Below the pieces are notes generated by a model, which worked only from the letters and a program-made list of their open reading frames with translations, made no database searches and was not told the origin of the DNA. A DNA stretch of 64,000 nucleotides from Azospirillum sp. TSH58. GTDB lineage: Bacteria > Pseudomonadota > Alphaproteobacteria > Azospirillales > Azospirillaceae. This document shows, in pieces, positions 45,831-54,333 of the stretch (positions are counted from its first letter, which is position 1; every line of letters starts with the position of its first letter). The DNA is taken from positions 1,998,001-2,062,000 of the forward strand of contig NZ_CP022364.1 in the NCBI RefSeq assembly GCF_003119115.1. The letters are read 5' to 3'. The position numbers and the translations under genes were made by a program.

Positions 45831-46523
45831 ATGCCACCGCAACATGTTGAAAAGATTGACGGTGCCTGGATGGGCGCGTTTCCGGCGCTGTCCGCCCTGG
45901 AACCCGACGCGCAGGCCGTCCTGCGCGCGCAGGGCGCGCGGATGGCGGTGCCGCGCGGCACGGTGCTGTTCCGCATCGGCGGTCTCTGCCACAATTTTCT
46001 CATGCTGCTGGACGGAACGGTGCGGGTCCAGATGACCGCCGAGACCGGGCGGGAGATCGTCCTCTACCGCGTCGGGGCGGGTGAGACCTGCATCCTGACC
46101 ACCGCCTGCCTGATGACGCGCGCCGACTACAGCGCCGAGGGGGTGGCCGAAACCGATCTGGACGCCATCGCGCTCGGGGCCGGGGCCTTCCACGAGCTGC
46201 TGGCCCGCTCCGCGGTGTTCCGCGACTTCGTCTTCGCCTCCTTCGGCACGCGCCTGCTCGGCATGATGATGCTGGTGGAGGAGGTGGCCTTCGGGCGCAT
46301 CGACCTGCGGCTGGCCCGCTTCCTGGTGGACCACCGCGACGCCCGCGGCGGGCTGGACACCACCCACCAGACGCTCGCCGTCGAGCTGGGCACGGCGCGC
46401 GAGGTGGTCAGCCGCCAGTTGAAGGAGTTCGAGCGGCGCGGCTTCGTGGAGCTGGCGCGCGGCCGCGTCGGGGTGCGCGATCCCGACGCGCTGCTGGCGC
46501 TGGAGCGCACGGACGGCGTGTGA
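45831..46523 (+). CDS. Crp/Fnr family regulator
   Basis: This 230-residue protein has a cyclic-nucleotide-binding-like N-terminal domain (about residues 20-130) and a C-terminal winged helix with the recognition helix in GTAREVVSRQLKEFERRG. It has no Fnr-type cluster of four cysteines, so it is not a classical oxygen sensor. The start at 45831 follows a GGGGGG site; an earlier ATG at 45801 is possible. It diverges from wzc across about 240 bases and precedes a DUF2892 gene, a common pairing. Confidence 0.88.
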   Translation: MPPQHVEKIDGAWMGAFPALSALEPDAQAVLRAQGARMAVPRGTVLFRIGGLCHNFLMLLDGTVRVQMTAETGREIVLYRVGAGETCILTTACLMTRADYSAEGVAETDLDAIALGAGAFHELLARSAVFRDFVFASFGTRLLGMMMLVEEVAFGRIDLRLARFLVDHRDARGGLDTTHQTLAVELGTAREVVSRQLKEFERRGFVELARGRVGVRDPDALLALERTDGV

Positions 46524-46600
46524 CGGAGTCACAGACCGGCGGTCGGAAAGGGGCTTGGATGGGCGCACCAACCGCCCAACCCAAATCCCAAGGTGCTTCC

Positions 46601-46792
46601 ATGCCCGTCAACGTCGGCACCATCGACCGCGCGCTGCGCGCCATCGTCGGCCTCGTCCTGATCGCCCTCGTCTTCGTCGGCCCGCAGACCCCCTGGGGCT
46701 GGATCGGCCTCGTCCCGCTGCTGACCGCGGTGGCCGGCTTCTGCCCGGCCTACACCCTGTTCGGCGTGAGGAGCTGCTCCGTCAAGAAGTGA
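46601..46792 (+). CDS. DUF2892 (YgaP-like) small membrane protein
   Basis: This 63-residue protein has the DUF2892 pattern NVGTIDRALRAIVGLVLIAL, then GWIGLVPLLTAVAGFCPAYTLFG, with two membrane helices. The conserved Cys-Pro (FCPAY) is present, followed by CSV near the end. In YgaP the same domain is fused to a rhodanese domain; here it stands alone. The regulator immediately upstream likely controls it. Confidence 0.88.
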   Translation: MPVNVGTIDRALRAIVGLVLIALVFVGPQTPWGWIGLVPLLTAVAGFCPAYTLFGVRSCSVKK

Positions 46793-46798
46793 GAGGGC

Positions 46799-46839
46799 GG
46801 GGGCAAGGCGCATGGCGCCAAACGCCAGGCTTTGCCCCC
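46799..46839 (+). terminator. Possible hairpin terminator after the DUF2892 gene
   Basis: GGGGGCAAGG (46799-46808) pairs with CTTTGCCCCC (46830-46839), a 10-bp stem with one G-U pair and a 21-base loop that itself can fold (GGCG / CGCC). No T run follows, so its action as a terminator is uncertain. Confidence 0.35.
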
Positions 46840-46895
46840 TCCGCCGCCCCTTTCGGCGGGTGGTCGGCGCGCCGGGTTTCGGTTATAGAAAGGCG

Positions 46896-47654
46896 ATGTC
46901 CACATCGCCGCGCATCAGCATCGATGTCCGCAGTTACGGGGCGGCGCACAGCGCCCACCGGCACGATTTCGCTCAGCTCGTTCTGCCGTTGCATGGTGCC
47001 CTGGACATCGACATCGCCGGAAAGGGCGGCCGTCTCGGGCCATGCCGGGCGGCTTTCGTCGAAGCCGGGTCCTCGCATTCCCAGATGAGCGACGGGCCGA
47101 ACCGCTCGCTCATCCTGGATCTCGACCCCGCTATCCTGGAACCGGAGATCGGCGACCGGCTGATCCGCCATCCTTTTGTCGCGCTGACCCCGGTGGCCGG
47201 CAAGCTGATCGACTACATGGGCCTGATGGTGGGAAGCGGCGGCGTGTCGGCGAACAACCTCCGCCTTTGGGTGCCCTTGCTGCTCGACGCGCTCGCCGAG
47301 GAACCCGCGCATTCCCCGTCGAGGCTCGGTGGTCTGCTTGCCACGGTCGAGCCCGACCTCGCGAAGCCGTGGACCGCCGAGACGATGGCCGAACGGGCCT
47401 GCATGAGCGTCAGCCGGCTGCATGCCCTGTTCCGCGCCGAACTGGACACCACTCCACGCGCGTGGCTCGCGGAGGCCCGGCTGAAACGGGCGTGCGACTG
47501 GCTCGCGCGGTCGGAGCTGCCGATCGCGGAGATCGCCTACCGCGCCGGCTACGCCGACCAGAGCGCGTTCACTCGGGCGATGCGGCGGGCCACCGGCCTG
47601 ACTCCCGCGGCCTACCGGCGCCAAAGCCGCGAGACCCGGCACAAAAGTCCGTAG
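46896..47654 (+). CDS. AraC family transcriptional regulator
   Basis: This 252-residue protein has an N-terminal cupin-like domain (YGAAHSAHRHDFAQLVLPLHG) and two C-terminal helix-turn-helix units. The second is IAEIAYRAGYADQSAFTRAMRRATGLTPAAYRR, the AraC signature. It is followed after 70 bases by an EamA transporter on the same strand. Regulators of this kind often control the adjacent exporter. Confidence 0.93.
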   Translation: MSTSPRISIDVRSYGAAHSAHRHDFAQLVLPLHGALDIDIAGKGGRLGPCRAAFVEAGSSHSQMSDGPNRSLILDLDPAILEPEIGDRLIRHPFVALTPVAGKLIDYMGLMVGSGGVSANNLRLWVPLLLDALAEEPAHSPSRLGGLLATVEPDLAKPWTAETMAERACMSVSRLHALFRAELDTTPRAWLAEARLKRACDWLARSELPIAEIAYRAGYADQSAFTRAMRRATGLTPAAYRRQSRETRHKSP

Positions 47655-47724
47655 CCTTGGACAAGAAGACAGTCGCGTCCCATGCCATCCTTGCCTCGGA
47701 AACCAGTGAGGGTCGGGAGCAAGG

Positions 47725-48693
47725 ATGGGCACGACGTGGTTGGGGATCGCCTGCGGCATCGTCGCGGGGGCCTTGTGGGGGCTGGTCTTCCTCGCCCCCG
47801 AACTGGCATCGGCCTTCACGCCGCTTCAGCTTGCCGCCGGGCGCTATCTCGCCTATGGCCTGTTCGCCGTCCTGCTCGTGCTGCCGCGCTGGAGGACCCT
47901 GTGCGCCGGGCTCGGCCTGCGGGAGTGGTGGGCTCTGGCGTGGCTGAGCCTGCTCGGCAACATCCTCTATTACGCCCTGCTGGCCACCGCCGTGCAGTTG
48001 GGCGGGATGGCGATGACCTCGCTGGTCATCGGCTTCCTGCCGGTCGCGGTCACCGTCATCGGCAGCCGGGATCATGGAGCGGTTTCCGTTCGGAAACTCG
48101 TGCCTTCGCTGCTGCTCGGCGCGGCGGGCATCCTGTGCATCGGCTGGCAGGCGGTGGGTGACGCGCTGGGTGATGGCCGGACGGGGATGCCGATGGCCGA
48201 GATGACCGGGCTGCTCTGCGCGGTCGGCGCGCTCGTCTCCTGGACGGTCTACGCCGTGGGCAACAGCCGCTGGCTCGCCCGGCTCGGCCACGTGTCGGCG
48301 CATGACTGGAGCCTGCTGACCGGGGTGGTGACCGGCGCGCAGGCGCTGCTGCTCGCGGTTCCCGCCTTCCTGTTCGCCCGGAGCGGCCACGCCGCCGGGG
48401 AATGGCTGCACTTTGCCGCCGTGGTGACCGGCGTGGCCATCCTCGCCTCGATCGTCGGCAACGCCTTCTGGAACAGGATGAGCCGGCTGCTGCCGCTGAC
48501 ACTGGTTGGCCAGATGATCCTGTTCGAAACCATGTTCGCCCTGCTCTACGGCTTTCTATGGGAGCAGCGGCTGCCGACGGGGATGGAGCATGCCGCCCTC
48601 GTCTGCGTGACGGGCAGCGTTCTGTCCTGCGTCGCGGCCCACCGTGCAAAGCCGCCGCACCCGGAGGCCGGGCGGCAGCCGGCCGCGGCGTGA
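47725..48693 (+). CDS. EamA/DMT family transporter
   Basis: This 322-residue protein has ten hydrophobic segments in two halves. It starts GTTWLGIACGIVAGALWGLVF, with the conserved GALWG region of EamA exporters. The late segment LVGQMILFETMFALLYGFLWEQRLP is typical of the C-terminal half. An AraC regulator lies directly upstream, and a strong terminator follows. Substrate unknown. Confidence 0.9.
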   Translation: MGTTWLGIACGIVAGALWGLVFLAPELASAFTPLQLAAGRYLAYGLFAVLLVLPRWRTLCAGLGLREWWALAWLSLLGNILYYALLATAVQLGGMAMTSLVIGFLPVAVTVIGSRDHGAVSVRKLVPSLLLGAAGILCIGWQAVGDALGDGRTGMPMAEMTGLLCAVGALVSWTVYAVGNSRWLARLGHVSAHDWSLLTGVVTGAQALLLAVPAFLFARSGHAAGEWLHFAAVVTGVAILASIVGNAFWNRMSRLLPLTLVGQMILFETMFALLYGFLWEQRLPTGMEHAALVCVTGSVLSCVAAHRAKPPHPEAGRQPAAA

Positions 48694-48717
48694 AGCAGGA
48701 TGGGCCTGTTTGAAACG

Positions 48718-48754
48718 ACAACGCCCCCTCGCCGCACCGGCGAGGGGGCGTTGT
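48718..48754. terminator. Perfect 17-bp hairpin terminator (both strands)
   Basis: ACAACGCCCCCTCGCCG and CGGCGAGGGGGCGTTGT form an uninterrupted 17-bp stem around a 3-base loop (CAC). It stands between the converging EamA and regA genes, with its ends A/T-rich on either side, so it can end transcription from both directions. Confidence 0.88.
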
Positions 48755-48773
48755 CACGCCGAGAAAGGAGGCA

Positions 48774-49358
48774 TCACCCCCGCGGGGCGTGCTTGTTCAG
48801 GATGCGCTGCAGGGTGCGGCGGTGCATCTTCAGCCGGCGGGCGGTTTCGGAGACGTTGCGGTCGCACTGCTCGAACACGCGCTGGATGTGCTCCCACCGC
48901 ACGCGGTCGGCGGACATCGGGTTTTCCGGCGGGGAGGGCAGCGGACGGCCGTCGGCCAGCAGGGCGGATTCCACGGCGTCGGCGTCCGCCGGCTTCGGCA
49001 GATAGTCCACCGCGCCGGCCTTCACCGCGGCGACCGCCGTGGCGATGTTGCCATAGCCGGTCAGCATGACGATGCGGGCGTCGGGGCGGGCGTCGCGCAG
49101 GGTCTTGACCACGTCCAGGCCGCTGCCATCGGCCAGCCGCAGGTCGACCACCGCGAAGGCCGGGGCCGATTCCTGGGCGACGTCGATGCCGAGCTGCACG
49201 CTGTCCACGGCGACAACGTTGAAACCGCGCTTTTCCATGGCGCGCGCAAGGCGGGTTCGGAAAGGCGCGTCGTCGTCGACGATGAGGAGGCTGCGGGTAA
49301 CGTCACCCGTGAACGTCAGCTTGGCGGTTTCGCCCGTTGGACTCTCGTCCGTGGTCAT
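48774..49358 (-). CDS. regA: Response regulator RegA/ActR/PrrA-type
   Basis: This 194-residue regulator has the receiver acidic pocket (LLIVDDDAPFRTRL), phospho-acceptor Asp in AVVDLRLADGSGLDVV, and the conserved Lys in YLPKPADAD. The C-terminus is the Fis-like helix-turn-helix, nearly invariant in the RegA group: RVRWEHIQRVFEQCDRNVSETARRL and MHRRTLQRILNKH. It governs redox-responsive genes (respiration, nitrogen and carbon metabolism) in alphaproteobacteria. Its start lies 14 bases after the regB stop. Confidence 0.95.
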   Translation of the reverse strand: MTTDESPTGETAKLTFTGDVTRSLLIVDDDAPFRTRLARAMEKRGFNVVAVDSVQLGIDVAQESAPAFAVVDLRLADGSGLDVVKTLRDARPDARIVMLTGYGNIATAVAAVKAGAVDYLPKPADADAVESALLADGRPLPSPPENPMSADRVRWEHIQRVFEQCDRNVSETARRLKMHRRTLQRILNKHAPRG

Positions 49359-49372
49359 CGCGCTATCCACCA

Positions 49373-50704
49373 CTAGTCCTCTGGTTCTAAGACACCACGG
49401 TCCCAACGTACGACAACTCGCGCGCCGCCGCTACGGTTATTGCTAAAGGCTACAAGGGCGCCCGTTTTCTCTAGCAGCGTTTGTGCAATAAAGATTCCCA
49501 GCCCCATATGGCCCGACCGCTCGCTTCTTGCGGACAGGTAGGGCTCGCCGATGCGGCTCAGCAGATGGGCGGGATAGCCCGGCCCGTCGTCCATCACCAC
49601 CACGGTCGCCGACTTGGCGTCCCAGGACGCGGCGACCGTCACCCGCCCGCCGGCGAACTGGTGGGCGTTCTGGATGAAGTTGCCCAACCCATGGATGATC
49701 TCCGGGCTGCGGCGGACGATGGGCTCCTCGCCCACGGAGCCGTCGCTGCGCTCGACCGTGAACTGGATGTGGCCCAGCCGGTGGGGGGCGCCCGCCGCCT
49801 CCACCAGGGCGGTCAGGGGCAGACGCTCGAACGGATCGCCGCCGTCGGCCTCCGGCTTGCGGGCCAGCTCCGCCAGGATCTCGCGGCAGCGCATCACCTG
49901 GCTTTGCAGAAGCGCGACATCCTCGGTGTAGGGGCTGTCCGGCGGCATGTCGTGCAGCAGCTCCTTCGCCACCACCGCGATGGTGCCGAGCGGCGACCCC
50001 AGCTCGTGCGCGGCGGCGGCGGCCAGCGCGCCCAGCGAGGACAGCCGCTGCTCGCGCGCCAGCGCCACCTGCGAGGCCGACAGGGCGTTGGCGAAGCGCC
50101 GCGCCTCCTCGGCCACGCGGAAGACGTAGCCGCTGATGAAGCCGGCCGACACCGACAGCGACAGCCAGATGCCGAAGGCGTAGAGCGGGGCGACCGAGGG
50201 CATCGGCTCCGGCCAGGGCAGCGGGAAGTGCCACAGCGCCAGCACGGTCAGGCAGACGAGGTTGAGCCCCGTCAGCAGCACGACGCTGTAGCGCGACAGG
50301 ATCGCCGCGGCCACCGTCATCGGGGCCAGCAGCAGGATGGCGAAGGGGTTGGCGAGGCCGCCGGTCAGGTACAGCAGCAGCGTGAGCTGCAGCATGTCGT
50401 AGCCGAGATAGAGCGCCGCGTCGCGGTCGGCCAGCCGCAGCCGCCCGCCGCGCTGGGCCATCGCCACGAGGTTCAGCAGCACCGACGCCCCGATGGCCGC
50501 CAGCACCGGCCCCAGCGGCAGCGGGAAGCCCATGACGAGCTGAACCGTCGCCACGGTGGCGAGCTGCCCGATCACGGCGATCCAGCGGATCAGGATCAGG
50601 GTGCGCAGCGTGACGCGCCCGTCCAGGTTGGTCCACTGGGCCGGCCCCGGACGGCCGGCGTGCGTCATGGCGTGGCGGAGGGACGAGGCGGCGGTGGCTG
50701 TCAT
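49373..50704 (-). CDS. regB: Redox-sensing histidine kinase RegB/ActS/PrrB-type
   Basis: This 443-residue kinase has six membrane helices. It carries the universal quinone-site motif of RegB, GGLANPFAILLLAPM, at about residue 118. The dimerization/phosphoacceptor box is AAAAHELGSPLGTIAVVAKEL, with a cysteine in QSQVMRCREILAEL that may correspond to the redox-active Cys of RegB. The ATP domain has QNAHQFAG, DDGPGYP and HMGLGIFIAQ. A second ATG 36 bases in is possible. It diverges from an ABC transporter across 120 bases and precedes regA. Confidence 0.94.
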   Translation of the reverse strand: MTATAASSLRHAMTHAGRPGPAQWTNLDGRVTLRTLILIRWIAVIGQLATVATVQLVMGFPLPLGPVLAAIGASVLLNLVAMAQRGGRLRLADRDAALYLGYDMLQLTLLLYLTGGLANPFAILLLAPMTVAAAILSRYSVVLLTGLNLVCLTVLALWHFPLPWPEPMPSVAPLYAFGIWLSLSVSAGFISGYVFRVAEEARRFANALSASQVALAREQRLSSLGALAAAAAHELGSPLGTIAVVAKELLHDMPPDSPYTEDVALLQSQVMRCREILAELARKPEADGGDPFERLPLTALVEAAGAPHRLGHIQFTVERSDGSVGEEPIVRRSPEIIHGLGNFIQNAHQFAGGRVTVAASWDAKSATVVVMDDGPGYPAHLLSRIGEPYLSARSERSGHMGLGIFIAQTLLEKTGALVAFSNNRSGGARVVVRWDRGVLEPED

Positions 50705-50753
50705 GGGCGGGCTTTCCAGCAATGGCCGCTGTCGCCGCGGCTTCGTATCGGGG

Positions 50754-50808
50754 CGCTTGGCCGATTTGTCGGTGCTGTTTTGCCACTCTGGCGTTTGCGC
50801 GCCAAGCG
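50754..50808. promoter_or_regulatory. Divergent promoter region with an 8-bp inverted repeat
   Basis: The 120-base space between regB and the ABC ATPase gene contains the spaced inverted repeat CGCTTGGC (50754-50761) and GCCAAGCG (50801-50808). It is symmetrically placed relative to the two start codons and may bind a shared regulator; autoregulation by RegA is a guess. Confidence 0.35.
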
Positions 50809-50824
50809 GCCATATTCTCCGCCT

Positions 50825-51625
50825 ATGGATCAATGCGCAAAACAGCACGCCATCCGGGCCGAGAATCTGACCAAACGCTACGGCACCGCCCGGTCCGGCG
50901 AGGTCACCGCCGTGGACGGCATCTCCTTCACCGTCGCGGCGGGGTCGGTCACCGGGCTTCTCGGCGGCAACGGGGCCGGCAAGACGACGACCATCTCCAT
51001 GCTGCTCGGGCTTCTGCTGCCGACCTCCGGCTCGGTGGAGGTGCTGGGGGTGGACATGGTGCGCCACCGCCACGCGGCGCTGCCCCGCATGAACTTCTCC
51101 TCCCCCTATGTGGAGCTGCCGCACCGGCTGACCGTGCGGGAGAACCTGACCGTCTACGGCCACCTCTACGGGCTGAAGGGAGTGAAGCGGCGGGTCGAGG
51201 AGCTGGCCGAGCATCTGGAGCTGACGCGCTTCCTGGAGCGGCCCTCCGGCGGGCTGTCGGCGGGACAGAAGACGCGGGTGGCGCTGGCCAAGGCGCTGCT
51301 CAACCGGCCGGAGCTTCTGCTGCTGGACGAGCCGACCGCCTCGCTCGACCCCGACACGGCGGATTGGATCCGCACCTATCTGGAGCGCTACCGCATGGAG
51401 TCGGGGGCCACCATCCTGCTCGCCTCCCACAACATGCTGGAGGTGGAGCGGATGTGCGACGACGTGCTGATGATGCGCCAGGGGCGCATCGTCGACCGCG
51501 GGTCGCCGTCAGGGCTGCTGGCCCGCTATGGCCGGACCTCGCTGGAGGACGTGTTCCTCGACATCGCCCGCGACCGCGCCAATGGTGAGGATGCCCGCCG
51601 GGAGGCCGCCGATGCCGCCGAGTGA
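50825..51625 (+). CDS. ABC transporter ATP-binding protein
   Basis: This 266-residue ATPase has Walker A GLLGGNGAGKTTT, a signature PSGGLSAGQKTRVALAKALL (LSAGQ rather than LSGGQ), Walker B LLLLDEPTASLD and the switch His in LLASHNMLEVER. The start MDQCAKQHAIR is at 50825. Its end overlaps the permease gene by 14 bases. The pair forms an ABC-2 type exporter of unknown substrate. Confidence 0.92.
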   Translation: MDQCAKQHAIRAENLTKRYGTARSGEVTAVDGISFTVAAGSVTGLLGGNGAGKTTTISMLLGLLLPTSGSVEVLGVDMVRHRHAALPRMNFSSPYVELPHRLTVRENLTVYGHLYGLKGVKRRVEELAEHLELTRFLERPSGGLSAGQKTRVALAKALLNRPELLLLDEPTASLDPDTADWIRTYLERYRMESGATILLASHNMLEVERMCDDVLMMRQGRIVDRGSPSGLLARYGRTSLEDVFLDIARDRANGEDARREAADAAE

Positions 51626-52448
51626 CGCCGCCGTCCTGGTCCACGCCAACCCCGCCTTCTCGCTGCGCCGGGTCGGGGCGATGGTGCTGCGCTACTGGTA
51701 TCTGCTGCGCGGCTCCTGGCCGCGCTTCCTGGAGCTGGCCTACTGGCCGACCATGCAGATGATCCTGTGGGGCTACATCAACCAGTTCATGGCCTCCTCC
51801 AGCGCCTGGGTGGCGCAGGGGGCGGGGGTGCTGGTCAGCGCGGTGCTGCTGTGGGACGTGCTGTTCCGCGGGCAGCTCGGCGTGTCGGTGTCCTTCCTGG
51901 AGGAGATGTGGTCGCGCAACCTCGGCCACCTCTTCGTCAGCCCGCTGCGCCCCGGCGAATGGGTGGCGGCGCTGTTCGGGATGAGCCTGATCCGCACGGT
52001 GATCGGCGTCGTCCCGGCGGCGCTGCTGGCGATCCCGCTGTTCGGCTATTCGCTGTTCGACCTCGGGCTGCCGCTGGCCGGCTTCTTCGCAAACCTGATC
52101 GTCTTCGGCTGGTCGCTGGGGCTGGTCATCGTGGCGCTGATCCTGCGCTACGGCATGGGGGCGGAAGGGCTGGCCTGGATCGTCGTCTTCATGCTGGCCC
52201 CGGTCAGCGCCGTCTACTACCCGGTCAGCGTCCTGCCGGGCTGGCTGCAATGGGTGGCCCTGTCGCTGCCCTCCGCCCACGTCTTCGAGGGGATGCGCGC
52301 CATCCTGTTCGACGGCACGATGCGCTGGGACCATCTGGCCTGGGCGGTGGGCCTGAACGCGCTGTTCATGGGGCTGTGCAGCGCCGCCTTCCTCTACTCC
52401 TTCCATCAGGCGCGGGTGCGCGGGGCGCTGCTGCAGACCGGTGAATGA
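51612..52448 (+). CDS. ABC-2 type transporter permease
   Basis: This 278-residue protein has six membrane helices in the ABC-2 arrangement, with the long cytoplasmic N-terminus [22 protein letters not shown] and a helix pair starting [18 protein letters not shown]. The start lies within the ATPase gene (51612), so the two are coupled. The late motif [17 protein letters not shown] is typical of this subgroup. Substrate unknown (lipid, polysaccharide or drug). It ends 80 bases before lpxD. Confidence 0.9.
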   Translation: MPPSDAAVLVHANPAFSLRRVGAMVLRYWYLLRGSWPRFLELAYWPTMQMILWGYINQFMASSSAWVAQGAGVLVSAVLLWDVLFRGQLGVSVSFLEEMWSRNLGHLFVSPLRPGEWVAALFGMSLIRTVIGVVPAALLAIPLFGYSLFDLGLPLAGFFANLIVFGWSLGLVIVALILRYGMGAEGLAWIVVFMLAPVSAVYYPVSVLPGWLQWVALSLPSAHVFEGMRAILFDGTMRWDHLAWAVGLNALFMGLCSAAFLYSFHQARVRGALLQTGE

Positions 52449-52528
52449 CAAAAAGCGCCGGCCCTCGCCAGCACCGGTCAGCCGTGCTAGCGTCCCGGCC
52501 TCTTCGGACCGACAGCCAGAGCGCCGCC

Positions 52529-53644
52529 ATGACTCCCGTTTCCCCCGCCGCCCCGGTCACCCTCGCCGAGATCGCCGCCGCCCTGGGCGCGTCGCTGGAG
52601 GGCGACGGCACCGTGCGCATCGCCCGCGCCGTCCACCCGTCGGAGGCCGAGGGGCCGGAGGATCTGGCGCTCGCCATGGAAAAGGGCCTGACGGAGCTGC
52701 TGGCCAACGGCAAGGCCGTCGCCGCGGTGGTCGCGGAGGGGGCGGAGGTGCCGGCCAACCTCAAGGGCTGGATCGTCGTCAAGCGCCCGCGCTTCGCCAT
52801 GGCCGGCCTGACCACCGTCTTCGAGAAGCCGGTCCACGCCGAGCCGGGGGTGCATCCCACCGCCTTCGTGGCGCCGGAGGCCATTCTGGGGGCGGGCGTG
52901 TCGGTCGGTCCCTTCGCCTATGTCGGGCCGAAGGCGGTGCTGGGCGAGGGGGTGATCGTCATGCCGCAAGCCACCGTCGGGGCGGAGGCGGTGATCGGCA
53001 AGGACTGCCTGCTGCACCCCGGCGCCCGCATCGGCGAGCGGGTGGTGATGGGCGAGCGCTGCATCATCCACCCCAACGCGGCGGTCGGCAACGACGGCTT
53101 CAGCTTCGTGACGCCGGAGCCGGGCAGCGTGGAGTCGGCCAAGGCGACGGGCCGGGTGGTCGGCACCAACGTGCTGATCCACCGCGTGAACTCCATCGGC
53201 ACGGTGATCCTGGGCGACGACGTGGAGATCGGGGCGAACGCGACCATCGACCGCGGCACCATCACGGCGACCCGCATCGGTTCCGGCACCAAGATCGACA
53301 ACCTCGTGCAGATCGGCCACAACGTGCAGATCGGCACCAACTGCATGCTGTGCGGCCATGTCGGCATCGCCGGCAGCACGACCATCGGCGACCGCGTGGT
53401 TCTGGCCGGCAAGGTCGGGGTGGCGGATCACGTGAAGATCGGCAACGACGCGGTGGTCGCGGCGAATTCCGGCGTGGGGACGGACATCCCGGCGAAGGCC
53501 GTCTACATGGGCTACCCGGCGGTGCCGCGCGAGCGCGCCTTCGACCAGTACAAGGGGCTGGCCCGGCTGAAGCGGATGTACGCGGACGTGATCGACCTGA
53601 AGAAGCGGGTCGGCGCGCTGGACGGCGGGGCGAAGTCCGAATAA
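52529..53644 (+). CDS. lpxD: UDP-3-O-(3-hydroxyacyl)glucosamine N-acyltransferase
   Basis: This 371-residue enzyme adds the second acyl chain in lipid A synthesis. It has the N-terminal uridine-binding domain (to about residue 105), then hexapeptide repeats of the left-handed beta helix, with [14 protein letters not shown] and the catalytic-His region [14 protein letters not shown]. The C-terminal helix binds ACP. The start ATG 52529 ([10 protein letters not shown]) is preferred over a longer form. It is slightly longer than E. coli LpxD (341). It stands away from the usual bamA-lpxD-fabZ-lpxA set, which is not in the window. Confidence 0.95.
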   Translation: MTPVSPAAPVTLAEIAAALGASLEGDGTVRIARAVHPSEAEGPEDLALAMEKGLTELLANGKAVAAVVAEGAEVPANLKGWIVVKRPRFAMAGLTTVFEKPVHAEPGVHPTAFVAPEAILGAGVSVGPFAYVGPKAVLGEGVIVMPQATVGAEAVIGKDCLLHPGARIGERVVMGERCIIHPNAAVGNDGFSFVTPEPGSVESAKATGRVVGTNVLIHRVNSIGTVILGDDVEIGANATIDRGTITATRIGSGTKIDNLVQIGHNVQIGTNCMLCGHVGIAGSTTIGDRVVLAGKVGVADHVKIGNDAVVAANSGVGTDIPAKAVYMGYPAVPRERAFDQYKGLARLKRMYADVIDLKKRVGALDGGAKSE

Positions 53645-53653
53645 GGGAGCACT

Positions 53654-53766
53654 TGCCCCCACCCTGACCCTCCCCCGCTAGCGCAGGGGAGGGGATTAGG
53701 CTCCCTCCCCTGCGCTAGCGGGGGAGGGAAGGGGCCCACGGCGAAGCCGTGGGAAGGGTGGGGGCA
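53654..53766. repeat. REP-like palindromic repeat, copy 4 (double hairpin with inner stem)
   Basis: TGCCCCCACCCTGACCC leads into the arm CCCTCCCCCGCTAGCGCAGGGGAGGGG, a mirror arm, and then an extra hairpin CCCACGGC-GAA-GCCGTGGG (53735-53753). A closing AAGGGTGGGGGCA pairs with the opening. It lies between the converging lpxD and PNPOx-like genes. Confidence 0.85.
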
Positions 53767-53787
53767 AACCCCGTCCCAACAGAACCC

Positions 53788-54297
53788 CTACTGGAACGCG
53801 ATCTTCGCGTGATCGCCCGGCTTCGGCGGCTCGCCGGTGATCTTCGCCTTCACATAGCCGTAGGCGTAGACCATCGCGCTCGACGGGCTGTCCCAATATT
53901 CGGCCTGATCGACGCTGACCTTCAGCAGCGCGAGATCGGGATCGTCCACCCCCTGCGGGAACCAGGTGGACAGGATGTCCCGCCACAGGAAGCGGATCTT
54001 GTCGCGGTCGCGGACCGTCTCCGCCACGCCGGACACCGACACGTAGTCCTGCTTGTCGGGGTCGGCGTAGGACAGGTTGACGCGCCAGTGCGTCTTCAAT
54101 TCATGAACCTTCGGCGAGTCGGCCCGCGTAAAGAACCACAAGGTTCCATCGTCGAATCCCGCGTGCGGTAGGGTCGCCATCGGGCGGGAATGCAAAATGC
54201 CGTTCTCGTCCAGCGTCGTCATCATGCAGATGCGGAGGCCCTTGATCATGCCCCAGAGCTTCTCGGCGGCCTCGCGATCGTCAGCGCTTCTTGCCAT
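53788..54297 (-). CDS. Pyridoxamine 5'-phosphate oxidase-like (general stress FMN) protein
   Basis: This 169-residue protein has the split-barrel flavin fold: an N-terminal MMTTLDENGILHSRPMATL, then TLWFFTRADSPKVHELKTHWRVNLSYADPDKQDYVSVSG. It ends with a VDQAEYWDSPSSAMVYAYGYVKAK segment that is characteristic of general stress protein 26-like members. It probably binds FMN or F420-like cofactors and is not vitamin B6 oxidase itself. It converges on lpxD across a REP-like element. Confidence 0.9.
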   Translation of the reverse strand: MARSADDREAAEKLWGMIKGLRICMMTTLDENGILHSRPMATLPHAGFDDGTLWFFTRADSPKVHELKTHWRVNLSYADPDKQDYVSVSGVAETVRDRDKIRFLWRDILSTWFPQGVDDPDLALLKVSVDQAEYWDSPSSAMVYAYGYVKAKITGEPPKPGDHAKIAFQ

Positions 54298-54333
54298 GGT
54301 CTGACCCTCTATTGGTAGCCCAACGGAGTCCGG

